Origin: Phyto melanocephala
Taxonomy: Eukaryota; Arthropoda; Insecta; Diptera; Rhinophoridae
Length of the DNA stretch: 64,000 nt
Assembly (NCBI GenBank): GCA_941918925.1
Contig: OW799233.1
Coordinates: 119,363,833-119,427,832, forward strand
Reading direction: 5' to 3'
The stretch's first letter is position 1; every line of letters starts with the position of its first letter. Positions 22,532-32,889 of the stretch are shown here, piece after piece. Made by a program: the position numbers and the translations under genes. The notes under the pieces were generated by a model. That model worked only from the letters and a program-made list of their open reading frames with translations. It was not told the DNA's origin and did no database searches.

Positions 22532-22740
22532 TTAATTCCCAGTGGAACATAGGGCCGCAACAACAAGTGCTCTCCATTGTATTCTATCAGTAGACATCGT
22601 TTTCATTTCATTCCAAGACACACCATGCGCGTTCAACTCGTTCTCAATTTGGCGTCTCCAAGTATTCGCAGGTCTGCCAGGTCTTCTGGATCCTTGGGGG
22701 TTATACTCAACGGACTGTCGAGTTAAATCGAACTATTTGA
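22532..22740 (-). pseudogene. C-terminus of an RTE-type non-LTR retrotransposon ORF
   Basis: On the minus strand, just after an in-frame stop, the frame reads LTRQSVEYNPQGSRRPGRPA, then TWRRQIENELNAHGVSWNEM, then STDRIQWRALVVAALCSTGN and a stop at 22534-22532. The R-R-x-G-R-P, T-W-R-R-x-I-E-x-E-L and D-R-x-x-W-R-x-L-V-x-A-L-C-S pattern is the extreme C-terminus of endonuclease-reverse transcriptases of the RTE clade. The rest of the ORF is missing, and the upstream side is broken by a stop around 22730, so this is a severely 5'-truncated or decayed copy. These elements normally replicate by target-primed reverse transcription. No 3' repeat tail or target-site duplication was identified. Confidence 0.8.
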
Positions 22741-22779
22741 CAATATCGAACAGTTTAGTTCCTTGTCCATATAAACAAC

Positions 22780-23650
22780 TTTTTTATGGGTATATAATTT
22801 TTTTAACTTTCTTTACAAATTACTTCATCACTAACACGCGAGAATTATGCTACTTTTTCTTTTTTGTGGACAATGTCCATCTGTCCGTTTGTTGGTTGAA
22901 ACCAACTTTTAGAAACCCCACAAGTTACAGAGAACTGTATGTTGTATTGATCTTTAAGAAATATACGGAAATAAATCACTATTGAAACCCATCAAAATTT
23001 CCTCATAATATTCTGAGATATGAGCAAATAAACAAGACCTATTTTTAACACAAAAATTAAAAATTTTTAGCCCAAGGATAATTTGTCGATACGATTCTCA
23101 ATAATTTTTAGATAAGCTAGTGATACCGGTACTAAAAGCCGTAGCCTTGAACTTATTCCTTAGAAAAAATTACAAATCGTTTTAATATTAATTGAGATGC
23201 AAAAACCAGAATACAACTAATTTAGTGTTTTATTTAATTGTTTTCAGCTTCTAGACAACCGAGAAGGTCTATATGGATATCAAGTAAAAGTACTTGAATA
23301 GCAGAATATAATACATTAATAAAAGATTTTAAATCCATGATGGCCGCCAATGGCATACAATAAATTTATATATGGATTAAATCTAGAATTTTAAAAATAT
23401 ACCCATTTTAAGCCCCTCAAAATTGGAAGTTCTTGACCAGTAGAATACAGTAAACTATGAAAATGTTAAAATCCAAAATGGCGTCCCAAATAAAATTTCG
23501 GATAAGTTTTTTCTTAACTCCATCAATTGAAATGGCTTGACAAGTAGAACAGTAGACTATATAGAAATTTAAAATCAGAGATAGCGTCGGAAATATTAAA
23601 GCAAAGCTATTGCTATTGCGCAATGAAATCGTTTTACCTTTGGAAATACG
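22780..23650 (-). mobile_element. Mini-me-like repeat D, F-subtype, diverged
   Basis: Minus-strand copy. On the plus strand it begins with a degraded tail, GTCCATCTGTCCGTTTGTTG (22873) and TTGAAACCAACTTTTAGAA, and continues with TCTGAGATATGAGCAAATAA, ATCCAAAATGGCGTC and GAAATGGCTTGACAAGTAGA, ending near AATCAGAGATAGCGTCGGAA. All are complements of blocks in the full-length copy at 41.16-42.09 kb. Non-coding. Confidence 0.7.
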
Positions 23651-23690
23651 TGATGTTGAAGGGTTTTATCCGATTTATATATTCCTCATA

Positions 23691-23936
23691 AGCCTATGGT
23701 ACACGAAATGTGAAAGGCCACATACACATTTTTACATTTTACATTTTTTTAAATAGTCGTAGTAGCTGCATGCGGTAAGATTTTGATTTTGAAATGTATT
23801 TGAGTCCAAAAATGCAAATGAAACAAATGTGGCCGAAGCGGATACATTTATGCTTTATGATCACGTCAAAATTACGTTAGAGCCTCATGCGCATGTGGCT
23901 TTTTGCGTTTCATGTACTACAGGCTTTACTTGTTGA
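23691..23936. mobile_element. 246-bp MITE with about 32-bp terminal inverted repeats
   Basis: The left end AGCCTATGGTACACGAAATG, continuing to GGCCACAT, pairs with the right end ATGTGGC to TGTACTACAGGCT over roughly 32 bases with several mismatches. TA dinucleotides flank it (23689-23690 and 23937-23938), suggesting but not proving a Tc1/mariner-type element. No coding. Confidence 0.6.
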
Positions 23937-24200
23937 CATTAAAGTTATACTATAACAGCCTAATTCATTAAAGTTATTAAAGGTTTATAAAGGGTTTATT
24001 GAACTGATTTTCTATGGAAATTTCACTTATGAACCTCTTATAAAGCTCTTTTAATTTTTATGAGTTAAGGTGGAGTTACATACCATCCGTTCATGCGTTG
24101 TTGCGTTTGATACTTTTTCACCTTTTTATACGTTTCTAAACTCAAGTTACACACGATGCGTTTTATGCATCAACTCTTATGTTTTAATCAGCTGTTGTGT

Positions 24201-25490
24201 TAGGGTTGCCATTCGTACTGTTTTAAACAGTACATGTACTGTTTTTTGTAATGTGTACTGTTATATTCACAATACCTAAAACAGTACGAAATGTATTGAA
24301 TTTTGTAATTTTTTTTAGAATGAAATAGGAAAAAATTGTATTGTTAAATGTGTACAAAAAAGGGATAAATATTTATAATTTATTTTTGAATTAACTTTTT
24401 TTTTAAGCATAAATTATTTTCTTTTATATAACTATACCACCTCTATTTGTGTTGTATAATTATTTATTGAATTTTAAAAATTATCAAATGTATTCATTTT
24501 AAAAATTCAATTGACTTTTTTTAGAATTTTTTTTAACAATATTTAATTAGTACTTTTGGATTACTATATATAATTTAAAAAATATCAATTTTAAATGACA
24601 AATTATCAATTTTCGACTTTAACAAGAAATGTTTTCTTTTTGTTGAGCCTAAATATTATTTTCTTAAATATTGTTAAATATTGATTTTAAGTTCAATAAC
24701 AATTTCTATGCGTGATAGATTAAGTGTCATTATTACAACTTGTCTTTAGTTAAAGGTAGGATTTTGTCTGTTCGATAAATAGCTTTGCATTATTACATCT
24801 TCCATTTTTTATTGTTATTATTATTAAATTTAATAATATTTAATGAATAAAAAATAATAAATTAAGGGTTTATAATGCAAAGCCATTTATCTGCCAAACA
24901 AAATTCTGCCTTTAGCTAACGGCAAGTTGTAATAATGGCCCTAAGTCTACTTAAAAATTGATAATTTGTCAATTACAATTGATATTTTTTAAGTTATAAA
25001 TAGTATTCCAAAAGTATTAATGGAATATTATTGTAATTTGAAGAAACAAATCAATTGAATTTACATATTATAGATAATTTTAAAATTCAACTCGTAGTTT
25101 TTGAAATTCAATTACCAATTTCGAAATTCTATTTACTATTTTTTAAATATAATTAATAACTTTTGAAATACATTAGATCATTTTCAAAATAAAGTTTGAA
25201 AATATAGTGCATAATTCTGAAATATAGTCAAAAATGTTAAAGCATTGGTATTTCGTTTATTCAAACTAGTATCAATATTAAAATTTAAAAACCGCGTTAA
25301 ATTTATGTTTTTGACGACGTGTTTACATGTTTTTATGTTTCTTCTTAACTATTTTTAAATAAAAATGTGATGTATTGAAGTAAAAGTTATGTTATCAAAA
25401 TCAAAATGTACTGTTTTTCTTTTTTTTTTTTTAAATTACTGTTTTTCCCCCTCAATGTACTTTTTTCACTTTACAAATATGGCAACCCTA
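24201..25490. mobile_element. hAT-like foldback element nested in the Harbinger-like element
   Basis: Ends TAGGGTTGCCAT (24201) and ATGGCAACCCTA (25490) are a perfect 12-bp inverted repeat, flanked by the 8-bp direct repeat TGTTGTGT (24193-24200 and 25491-25498). An 8-bp duplication and this type of terminus are hallmarks of hAT transposons. The inside is AT-rich without a transposase. Its central part is a large imperfect palindrome. Confidence 0.85.
24547..25019. repeat. Central palindrome of the hAT-like element
   Basis: The two arms pair around position 24832. Examples: TAGTACTTTTGGATTACTA opposite TAGTATTCCAAAAGTATTA; CATTATTACAACTTG (24728-24742) opposite CAAGTTGTAATAATG (24923-24937), perfect; and AGCTTTGCATTAT opposite ATAATGCAAAGCC. 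The left arm has about 100 extra bases, so the fold is imperfect. Confidence 0.8.
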
Positions 25491-26126
25491 TGTTGTGTTT
25501 ATATTTTTATTAACTAAAAACAATTTTGCCAAAATGGAAAGTAAAATTGACAATTTAAGGGCATTTATGGAATTAATTTAGTTTATGTACATGATATTTT
25601 GTGCTACAAAAAGTTCAAAAATAACACAAGCATCAATAAGCATCTCCTCCATTGCACTTGTTTTCTTTTAATAATAAACAGAGATGACACTCAGCACATA
25701 ATAGTTATCGATAAGTGGAATAAAAATTTTGGTAATGAAAAAATTGTGTTTAAAATTAGTTTTTATGAATGTTTTTCTTAAAAGTAATTGTAAACTTTAT
25801 TTCGAATGCTTTTTCTTTTATTAAAAACATTTTTTAATACAAAAAAATTAAAAAAATAAATCCACCACACAATCAGATTTATCGATAACATCGACAAAAA
25901 AATATTATTTGTCATCCATGGCTATCAACAACAGCTGACATTTATTCACCTTTTATGCGACGGATACAACAGTAGAAAGTAAACCTACTTTGCTGCGTTG
26001 ATACGTTTATGCATTCTATGCGTTTTGCCGTGTAACTTGTCACATACAATTACACTGATTCTACTTTTTGACTGATGCATAAAACGGAACAACGGATAGA
26101 ACGCATGGTATGTAACTCCAGCTTTA

Positions 26127-26583
26127 GACCGTAAATGTATTAAAAAGTTTATTTTATGAATTGAATTCAATAATTTTTTGTTTTTATTTGACCTAGTTCT
26201 TATAATATCTAATAATTCGAGCATAAAGTCAGGCAACAATTTTATTTGTCTTAAAAATTTTTACAAAATTAAACAATATTTGAATAAAACTGTTGCATGA
26301 TCTTATGCTCGAATAATTAAATATTATACAAATTGATTTCAATTTTAAAAACTTATTAGTTTTTGCAATTCTTTTCAATTTTAAATAAAAAATTAACTAA
26401 ATAAAATTCGTGTTTTTTATATAAAAACATAATTTACAAAACCGGTTATTCGAACGGGTTTTACGTGGAAAAAACAGAAAACTTTTTTTTTTTTAATTAA
26501 GGTTTCTCGAATTGCTAGAAAACGGGTTTTTTATATGCGGCTAATCTAGCAATATATTTAAAATTTTTTATATACAAAGCATA
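26127..26583. other. AT-rich non-coding stretch, no gene seen
   Basis: Nothing recognisable between the Harbinger-like element and the SINE. Confidence 0.5.
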
Positions 26584-26800
26584 GGTAGGTAGGTAGGTAG
26601 GTAAGGCAGGTGAAAAGTTCCTCTCACACCCTCACTCGGAGACCATTACGGTCCATTGTGACGCCTTAATAGAGAGAAGAATAGAAATATTTAGAATAGA
26701 AGAGAAAGAAGAGAAGCAGACCAGTCCAGAGTCTCTGGCGGGAATCGAACCCGCAACCCCCAAACTAGCAGACCAGCACACTACTGACTAGTCCACCGGG
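26584..26800 (-). mobile_element. tRNA-derived SINE with CCTA tail
   Basis: Read on the minus strand it begins CCCGGTGGACTAGTCAGTAG, an A-box-like sequence (10 of 12 positions), and then has GGGTTCGATTCCCGC, whose GGTTCGATTCC is a perfect pol III B box. The head resembles a tRNA but the acceptor stem cannot pair, so it is not a functional tRNA gene. A tRNA-unrelated body follows, with AATGGACCGTAATGGTCTCC and a CT-rich part, ending in a (CCTA)n tail. The 5-bp direct repeat GCATA (26579-26583 and 26801-26805) is a plausible target-site duplication. SINEs are transcribed by RNA polymerase III and moved by partner LINEs. Confidence 0.8.
26741..26795 (-). promoter_or_regulatory. Internal pol III promoter of the SINE (A and B boxes)
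   Basis: A box TGGACTAGTCAG at 26795-26784 and B box GGTTCGATTCC at 26751-26741, about 32 bases apart, within the normal tRNA spacing. Confidence 0.7.
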
Positions 26801-26805
26801 GCATA

Positions 26806-28619
26806 TATGGCTGTTCTTATAAATGGAACATTTATTATATTTAGTAAATAGCACTTTTTTTTTTTAATTATAAGGAAAATATTTTTACTTATTAAAAGAA
26901 ACTCCCAACAGTTTAAAAAATCTATAAATTAGAATTCTGTTAATAATTATCTGTAAAGAAAATTTTTAAGAAATATGTTTGATATAATCAAAAATTATTT
27001 ATCCAAAATTATCTTTAAATAATAAATTCAAATTTTTTTTTAAATAGAAAATTTTACAAAAATCTCTTTTAAAAAAAAGTTATTTTTGAACATGTCCTAC
27101 AAGTAAACGGTCATTAAAACTTTTTTCCTATTCATCCACCTTTAATTAAAGATACACTCCAAACGAATCATAAGTCTCTAGTTACGAATCTTTCGTTCTT
27201 TAGTTTATACAAACATTCAATTTAATTACGTTTTACTTAAATTTCAAACATCTAATCGTGTTTAAACTTATTAAAATCAGGTGCCGTTTAACATAATCCT
27301 TTATTAAACACACAATAATTCCCTTGAAATTTTGCTGCTGAATGTAACAATCCTTTTGACACACATTTTAATACCTACGTTATGGAATGAAATTTTTTCA
27401 TGGTGCCATTCTGGCCTTCCAGTTATGGCATGTTAAATATGCGCTCTTGTGTATATGTGTGTGTGCGTGTCTTACAATTAACTATGCAGCTGTCTATTTG
27501 CTTGTGTTTCTGACTGTCATACAATGGCAGCCTTTTCTAACGATGGGCATTTTCATAATGACTTAAGTAAATATTATGATTGTTTTAGTAGGTTGCCTAC
27601 ATCAATGAGACTTTATTAAATTTGTGTAAAATTAATTTTAAGAGATAAAAAATTACAGTGTGACCTAGCACTATTTGAACAAATTTTGAATTTTAAAATT
27701 TTGTTTAATTTCACAATATGGAATTATGTTTAAATTTTGCTTAAATAATGTTTTATTTGCAAATCTGTTAATGCATAATCCTGTAAAACATAAATGATTA
27801 TCTTCATTTAATTTTTTATTGATTTTCTCTCTTTATTTCTTCCTCCTTATTAGCATTTCTCTTATACGACATAGTTAAGGGAAAAAATTAAAATAAAAAC
27901 ATTTTATTCATTTTCATTTCCTACGACCTTTTAAAGTTTAATAGATTTGTTCATATACAAGGAAAACTGATGCCATTATAACAAAACTAGTTAAATTAGT
28001 TTGTGTGGTAATAAAAGTAACTCTACTGCATAGTTATTAACACAATAAATTACTTAGTATGACACTATATACCTAAATAAGTACGTGAAAGTGCTTACTT
28101 AAGTATTCATATATACAAGACATAGACATACATGCAAAATATGTAATATAATATTTAATTTACATGCATATGCATGTGTGTATGTTTTAGAAATTGTAGC
28201 AAAAAAAAAGGAACTTAGATATGTATAAGCATGTCACAAAAAGTTTAATTTGTTTGCTAATATGGAAAACAATGTGTGCTAATACTAACACAAATTCCAA
28301 AAACTCAAACACAACGACAGACACACACACACATATTACTGTAACTAATAAAGAAAAAGAAAAAAGAATGGGGAAGAATATGAATAATTAAAGTGACCAA
28401 ACTGTCATAAATCTAAATAGAAATACGATAAAGGAACTATTTGTTGTTGTATAGAATGACTTTATTTTAATCTTGCCATACAAAGCGGCTTCAATACAAA
28501 TGTATTCAAAAAATTTATCAATGAGGTCTATTTTGTTAATATTTATACGTTATACGAAAAAATGTTAAGATCCACAATAAAAAATCTAAATGAAATAATT
28601 CCTTAAAAAAGTTATTCGT
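26806..28619. other. AT-rich non-coding stretch, no gene seen
   Basis: GT- and AC-type microsatellites near 27453-27468 and 28319-28333. No exon-like ORF or known repeat recognised. Confidence 0.5.
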
Positions 28620-29350
28620 AAAGGGCGTTTGTTATTATGCCATGACACCTAGCTAGCATAAGCGTTGCATGGCTTATGCTCTTTTCAAAAACGAACTTTG
28701 ACCAATCAGAAATGTCTGAGGATGTTCTTGTCCAACACTTTTAAAAAAGCCCGTAACAGAATAGGCTAGCAAGCTTGTTTTTAACTTCTAGACACTTTTC
28801 GAATTCTGTTGTTGAATAATTCTATACCCTGAGGCAAGGATTTGAACAATTCGTTTGATTGAGGGCTGATTGACGATGGTCTTACAATGGGTTGTGTCCG
28901 TGACTTCCAACTGAAGCTCCTCTGATGATGTTGTGCAACCTAATCATATCACAGGTACAACTTTACCAATATTAATTCTTTGTTCATGTACATGCATCTT
29001 GCTCAAGAGCTCGGACTTTCTATCCCCTTATTAGAGTTTTTTTCGCTAAAAGGTATAAATTGATCAGCAGCATAATCCGATTTGCGGTCCCAAAAAACAC
29101 TGTTGAAAGGTAACAACACCACGAGACATATATGGTTGCCCAAAGTCCCTAGTGTCGTCAAAATGCAGCGAGCATTGGTAATTAAACCATCATTCTACAT
29201 TTCTGTTGAGATGACAACAGCATTTAGAATATTCCGTGGTGTCCGATATCAAGCATCAGACATTAACCACTTTCGAATCTATTTTCCCGCTTAGGAGCAA
29301 CCACAGCCACCACGTACTCTCCGAAGAGACCACAAATTTGTACAGCGTCA
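28620..29350. other. Unrecognised GC-richer island
   Basis: Base composition is visibly less AT-biased than the flanks, as expected of a once-coding or imported segment. The longest ORF (29082-29294, plus) reads MRSQKTLLKGNNTTRHIWLP, then VPSVVKMQRALVIKPSF, and then a stop. I recognise no family on either strand. An interrupted palindrome AGCATAAGCGTTGCATGGCTTATGCT-like (28656-28681) sits near the left edge. It could be an old transposon body or a host pseudogene. Confidence 0.35.
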
Positions 29351-30068
29351 TCTTTATAGGTAGGTGCTTGATATAATATAATTTTAGTAGCTTGATGCAA
29401 TAACTTTTAAAATAGATAAAAACATGTTTTCGAAATTCTACTGTAAGTATATCTGTGGACTTTCGACAAAAAAACTTATTTTCAATATTTAGTTATTACG
29501 AAAGAGCTAAAAATCAAGCAATAAATAAAAAAAAGTATTTAAGTCGATAAAGTTGATATGATGGTTCTTATTCTATAACTCTAACAAGACGCAAATTTCT
29601 TTGAAGCCTGCATGCACTTAATAATCTAAAAAAACCGCGTTTCTAAAATGCTTTCTTTAAACCTCTGTTCTCCTGGTTCCAATAGCGCTTGTAAAGGCAC
29701 GACTTTGTACATCTTTATTTTCTTATAAATAAGCGCTTATTTCTTACCGACCAGAAGAAGCTTAATTATGCCTTCCTCTTAAGCACCGCTTAAAAGACAA
29801 CAACAAATAATCGATAAATATAAAAAAAAAATATTATTGAAATAAATTTTTTTTTACTGCTGAAATAATAATTTTGGCTGTTTTTTTGTGTAAAAATTTT
29901 ACCATTTCCAGGAGTGCAATAAAATAAACGAATAAAGACAGCACTGTTGTCACAAACTATCTTCAAAAATAAAGCACCTTAAAATAATTTACTTATTTTC
30001 AAACTTGGAACTTGGTCACCCTAATTAAAACTAAATACTTGCATATTTATTTCTATTCATTAATGTAC

Positions 30069-30109
<41 letters not shown>

Positions 30110-31239
30110 CATATTAATGTTATGTTAGTTTTTCTGAATGAAATTATCTTGTTTTTTTTTTTTCATATTAGTACTTATATAAAATTAAGCAGAACAAAAA
30201 GAAAACATTGCAAAAACATCACCCACAGGATCTTAGCACAAAAAATATATTAAAGTAACAACAACAAATAGGTACAAACTTTGTATGTCATACAACAAAC
30301 AAGAAACATGTTTTTAACTTTAAGCACTCTTAAGCAAAAAAGAAAAAAAATTACAACAGGCAGGCCAAGGCATGGATTGTGTGTAGGTTTTTTCTCTATT
30401 TCTTCTTTAATGTCAAACTATAACAGACAGGAAAAGCGAGAAAAGAAACAGGCCATACGGTTAACACAATGGATACTATAAAGTTGTGTTTATGTTCGAA
30501 TTGCTTGTTGAATGGACAGTGAAATACATATAAAAAAATTAACATTCGTACACAATTAAAGCGACATAACATAACAGGGCTTAAATGAAGCTTTAGTTAA
30601 AAGGGACATTATGCTAAAATACTGTATGTATGTAAATACATATGTACTTTTAAACAAAAAACCAGACATGTAACAGAATTAAATAGATGATGCCCTGAAA
30701 TGCTTAAAAGTGAAGAAAACAGAGGCCACAAAATACAACACCTTAAGATTTTATTGCTATAATATTTCTGGTGGTCATTTAATAAGATAATCCTTACACT
30801 TAAAAATTTAATTTTTTTAAAGAACATTATCAAGAATTTCGTTCTTCAAATGAAGATACTGCCTGAGATATGTATATAATATTATTTAATTTCATTAATC
30901 TTTTTTATAAATATGTTGTCCATAATGACAAGTTCAAGATAAATTTTTTCCCTATGTTATGCCACCACATTGGGTAGCTTCTTTAGTTTAATATTAAACT
31001 AATAATATTAATATTAAATTAAAAAATTAACAATAAATTCTGTAACAGTAAATTGTTTTTTAAACATATTTCAGATTCTTCTTTATAAATATTATCACAA
31101 AAATATTTATATTTAAAAGTTCAGCAGTAAAAATTTTATTACAAGCGGATTTAAAAAAAAATTAATTATTTAAAAAAAATTTTCTGCTATATTTTTGTTA
31201 AAAATAATTATTAGTTTCTTTGACCTTTTTATAATAATA
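29351..31239. other. AT-rich non-coding stretch with a GT microsatellite
   Basis: No gene or known repeat recognised apart from the dinucleotide array annotated separately. Confidence 0.5.
30073..30106 (+). repeat. (GT)17 microsatellite
   Basis: Uninterrupted GT dinucleotides. Confidence 0.95.
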
Positions 31240-31327
31240 TATAATAGTTTTTTCAAGCTTAAGGTCCTTTCAATAATAAAAATTTTTTTTTTTTTTTTTT
31301 GTTTTATTTTATATTATTTGATCAATA

Positions 31328-31357
31328 TTTCGCTACCTCTTTGTGTAGCATCATCAG
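31328..31357 (-). ncRNA. Hammerhead-ribozyme-like core, left arm
   Basis: Mirror copy of the core in the right arm, on the minus strand: TCATCAG at 31351-31357 and TTTC at 31328-31331 on the plus strand. Confidence 0.4.
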
Positions 31358-31521
31358 GATACGAGTTCTTTATTATCTATATATTTGTTTTTTGTTGGTT
31401 TAGTGTCTTAATATTTGTTATTTTATAAATTATAATTTATATATTTTAATTTATAAAATAACAAATATTAAGACACTAAACCAACAAAAAACAAATATAT
31501 AGATAATAAAGAACTCGTATC

Positions 31522-31551
31522 CTGATGATGCTACACAAAGAGGTAGCGAAA
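31522..31551 (+). ncRNA. Hammerhead-ribozyme-like core, right arm
   Basis: CTGATGA (31522-31528), one extra T, stem GCTAC (31530-31534), loop of eight, GTAGC (31543-31547), then GAAA (31548-31551). This is the conserved half of a hammerhead: CUGAUGA, stem II, GAAA. The extra T between CUGAUGA and stem II is unusual, and I could not find a convincing stem III, cleavage triplet and stem I downstream, so self-cleavage is unproven. Hammerheads of this kind are known in the terminal repeats of Penelope-like elements. Confidence 0.4.
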
Positions 31552-31835
31552 TATTGATCAAATAATATAAAATAAAACCAAAAAAAAAAAAAAAAAAATT
31601 TTTATTATTGAAAGGACCTTAAGCTTGAAAAAACTATTATATTTTGTTAAAAATATATAATCGATCAAAAGTTTTTTGTTAAGTCTGTTATAGGAAATTT
31701 TCTTAAAATTTTTTTAAATATATAATTATTTAGAAAATTTTTTTAAAACCAAATTATTACTTATAGTAAAAAACAAATAAAAATTGCCTTAAAAAAAATA
31801 AATAAAAATATATAAATTGTCAATAAGTACAAATA

Positions 31836-32224
31836 TCTATATATATATGAAAGTGAAACTCTGTCTGTCTGTGCATGTGTATGTGTTAGCTATCGACTCC
31901 GAAACCGTAAAGCCGACCCGACTCAAACTTTGGCAAGTTATTGTACACATTTTAGGGAGTGTTTATGGGTGGTAAAAAGTGGGCAGTGCCACGCCCATAA
32001 AAAATTTATAATTTTGAGGTACTTGCGCTGGACCGATTTTTCTGAAACTTTGCGCACATATTGAACTCTCATGATTATAAAATTTCGTGATTAGAAAAGT
32101 GGGCAGTGTCACGCCCATAAAAAAGTTATTATTTTCAGCTATTTGCACTTGATATTCAATTAAAATTAAGAATGCATTTTGATTCATTAAGGGGCGTAGC
32201 AACGCGCGCCGGGTTTGGCTAGTT
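31836..32224 (+). mobile_element. Dispersed non-coding repeat K, copy 3
   Basis: It starts TATATATATGAAAGTGAAAC with CTGTCTGTCTGTG, then GGGAGTGTTTATGGGTGG, GTGGGCAGTGCCACGCCC, GGACCGATTTTTCTGAAACT, a second GTGGGCAGTGTCACGCCC, and ends GGGGCGTAGCAACGCGCG then TTTGGCTAGT. It is the shortest of three copies, with fewer internal units. Confidence 0.7.
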
Positions 32225-32889
32225 TACTATAAAAATAAAAAAAATAAAAATACTAAATTTCTTCGCGTTAATGATGCATGCCGAATTAGAATGAGCTATG
32301 AGCTCCGAAGTAAATGCAGTCAAACTCTTCAATTTACAAATAATAAACTGACTTGGACACGTTTGACGACTAGATAATGACGTTTCAGCTGTTTGAGTAT
32401 ACACAATACAACCAGGCTGTGGGCAACGGAAAAAAAGTATCAATCTCTATTTTAATATCCACGTGTAATAAGATCTAATAGAACTTGGTATTTCCAATTA
32501 GCGCAAACATGCAAAAAATAGGAATTTAGCCACATAAGAAGAACAAGAAGTATATTTATTTGGTTGTTAGGTTTAAGCTTGTCTATGTGAATTTTAATGG
32601 CACTTATGCCAGATCATCAGTAAACCTTTGTCCAATTTTTTTAATTTTTTCAAATAAATCACAAACTTTACTTAAAACTTTTTATTAACCAAAGTTTTCA
32701 ATATATTTAAGAAAAAGATTAAGTTTTTTTTAAGTTTTTGAAAAGTTAAGATTTATTTTACGTATTTCTAAATATTTTATGTTTTATATTTAAATAGGAA
32801 AATGCAAAAAAAAAAAAATACTAAAAGAAATTGTTTTCATTTAAAAAAATATTGAAAAAAATTTTGGAAGTTTATTTAAAAATGAAGAT
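32225..32889. other. Non-coding stretch, no gene seen
   Basis: The part at 32265-32410 is somewhat less AT-biased, but neither strand gives a recognisable protein. Confidence 0.45.

Larger units (their letters stand above)
24068..26123. mobile_element. PIF/Harbinger-like element split by a hAT-like insertion
   Basis: Terminal inverted repeats start AGGTGGAGTTACATACC at the left and AGCTGGAGTTACATACC at the right on the complement (16 of 17 identical), with weaker similarity continuing for over 100 bp through GCGTT-rich sequence. The 3-bp direct repeat TTA flanks both ends (24065-24067 and 26124-26126), the target size and sequence typical of PIF/Harbinger. Without the inserted hAT-like element and one target copy it is about 760 bp. 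A short ORF start near 25534 (MESKIDNLRAFMELI) precedes a stop; no transposase domain is recognisable. A second element of the same kind lies at 46.66 kb. Confidence 0.75.
31240..31641. repeat. Near-perfect 0.4-kb palindrome
   Basis: Two arms of about 193 and 195 bases flank a 14-base AT spacer (31433-31446). The arms match essentially base for base; the only difference I see is in the homopolymer (18 T then G in the left arm against CC then 19 A in the right arm). Included in each arm are AAGCTTAAGGTCCTTTCAAT and a hammerhead-like core. Such identity implies recent origin or ongoing gene conversion. Inverted terminal repeats of a Penelope-like retroelement are my preferred explanation, but there is no reverse transcriptase nearby. 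A palindrome made by assembly or replication error is also possible. Confidence 0.85.

Noticed and set aside
22542..22985. Plus-strand ORF of 147 codons
   Set aside because: Its first part lies antisense to the RTE C-terminus, which has clear family motifs on the minus strand; the rest overlaps a mini-me-like copy.
26725..26803. Minus-strand tRNA gene
   Set aside because: Has A and B boxes, but the acceptor ends do not pair and the anticodon arm is poor; the unrelated body and CCTA tail make it a SINE.
31195..31428. Plus ORF in the left arm of the palindrome
   Set aside because: Low-complexity hydrophobic translation crossing a poly-T run; the arm structure explains the sequence better.
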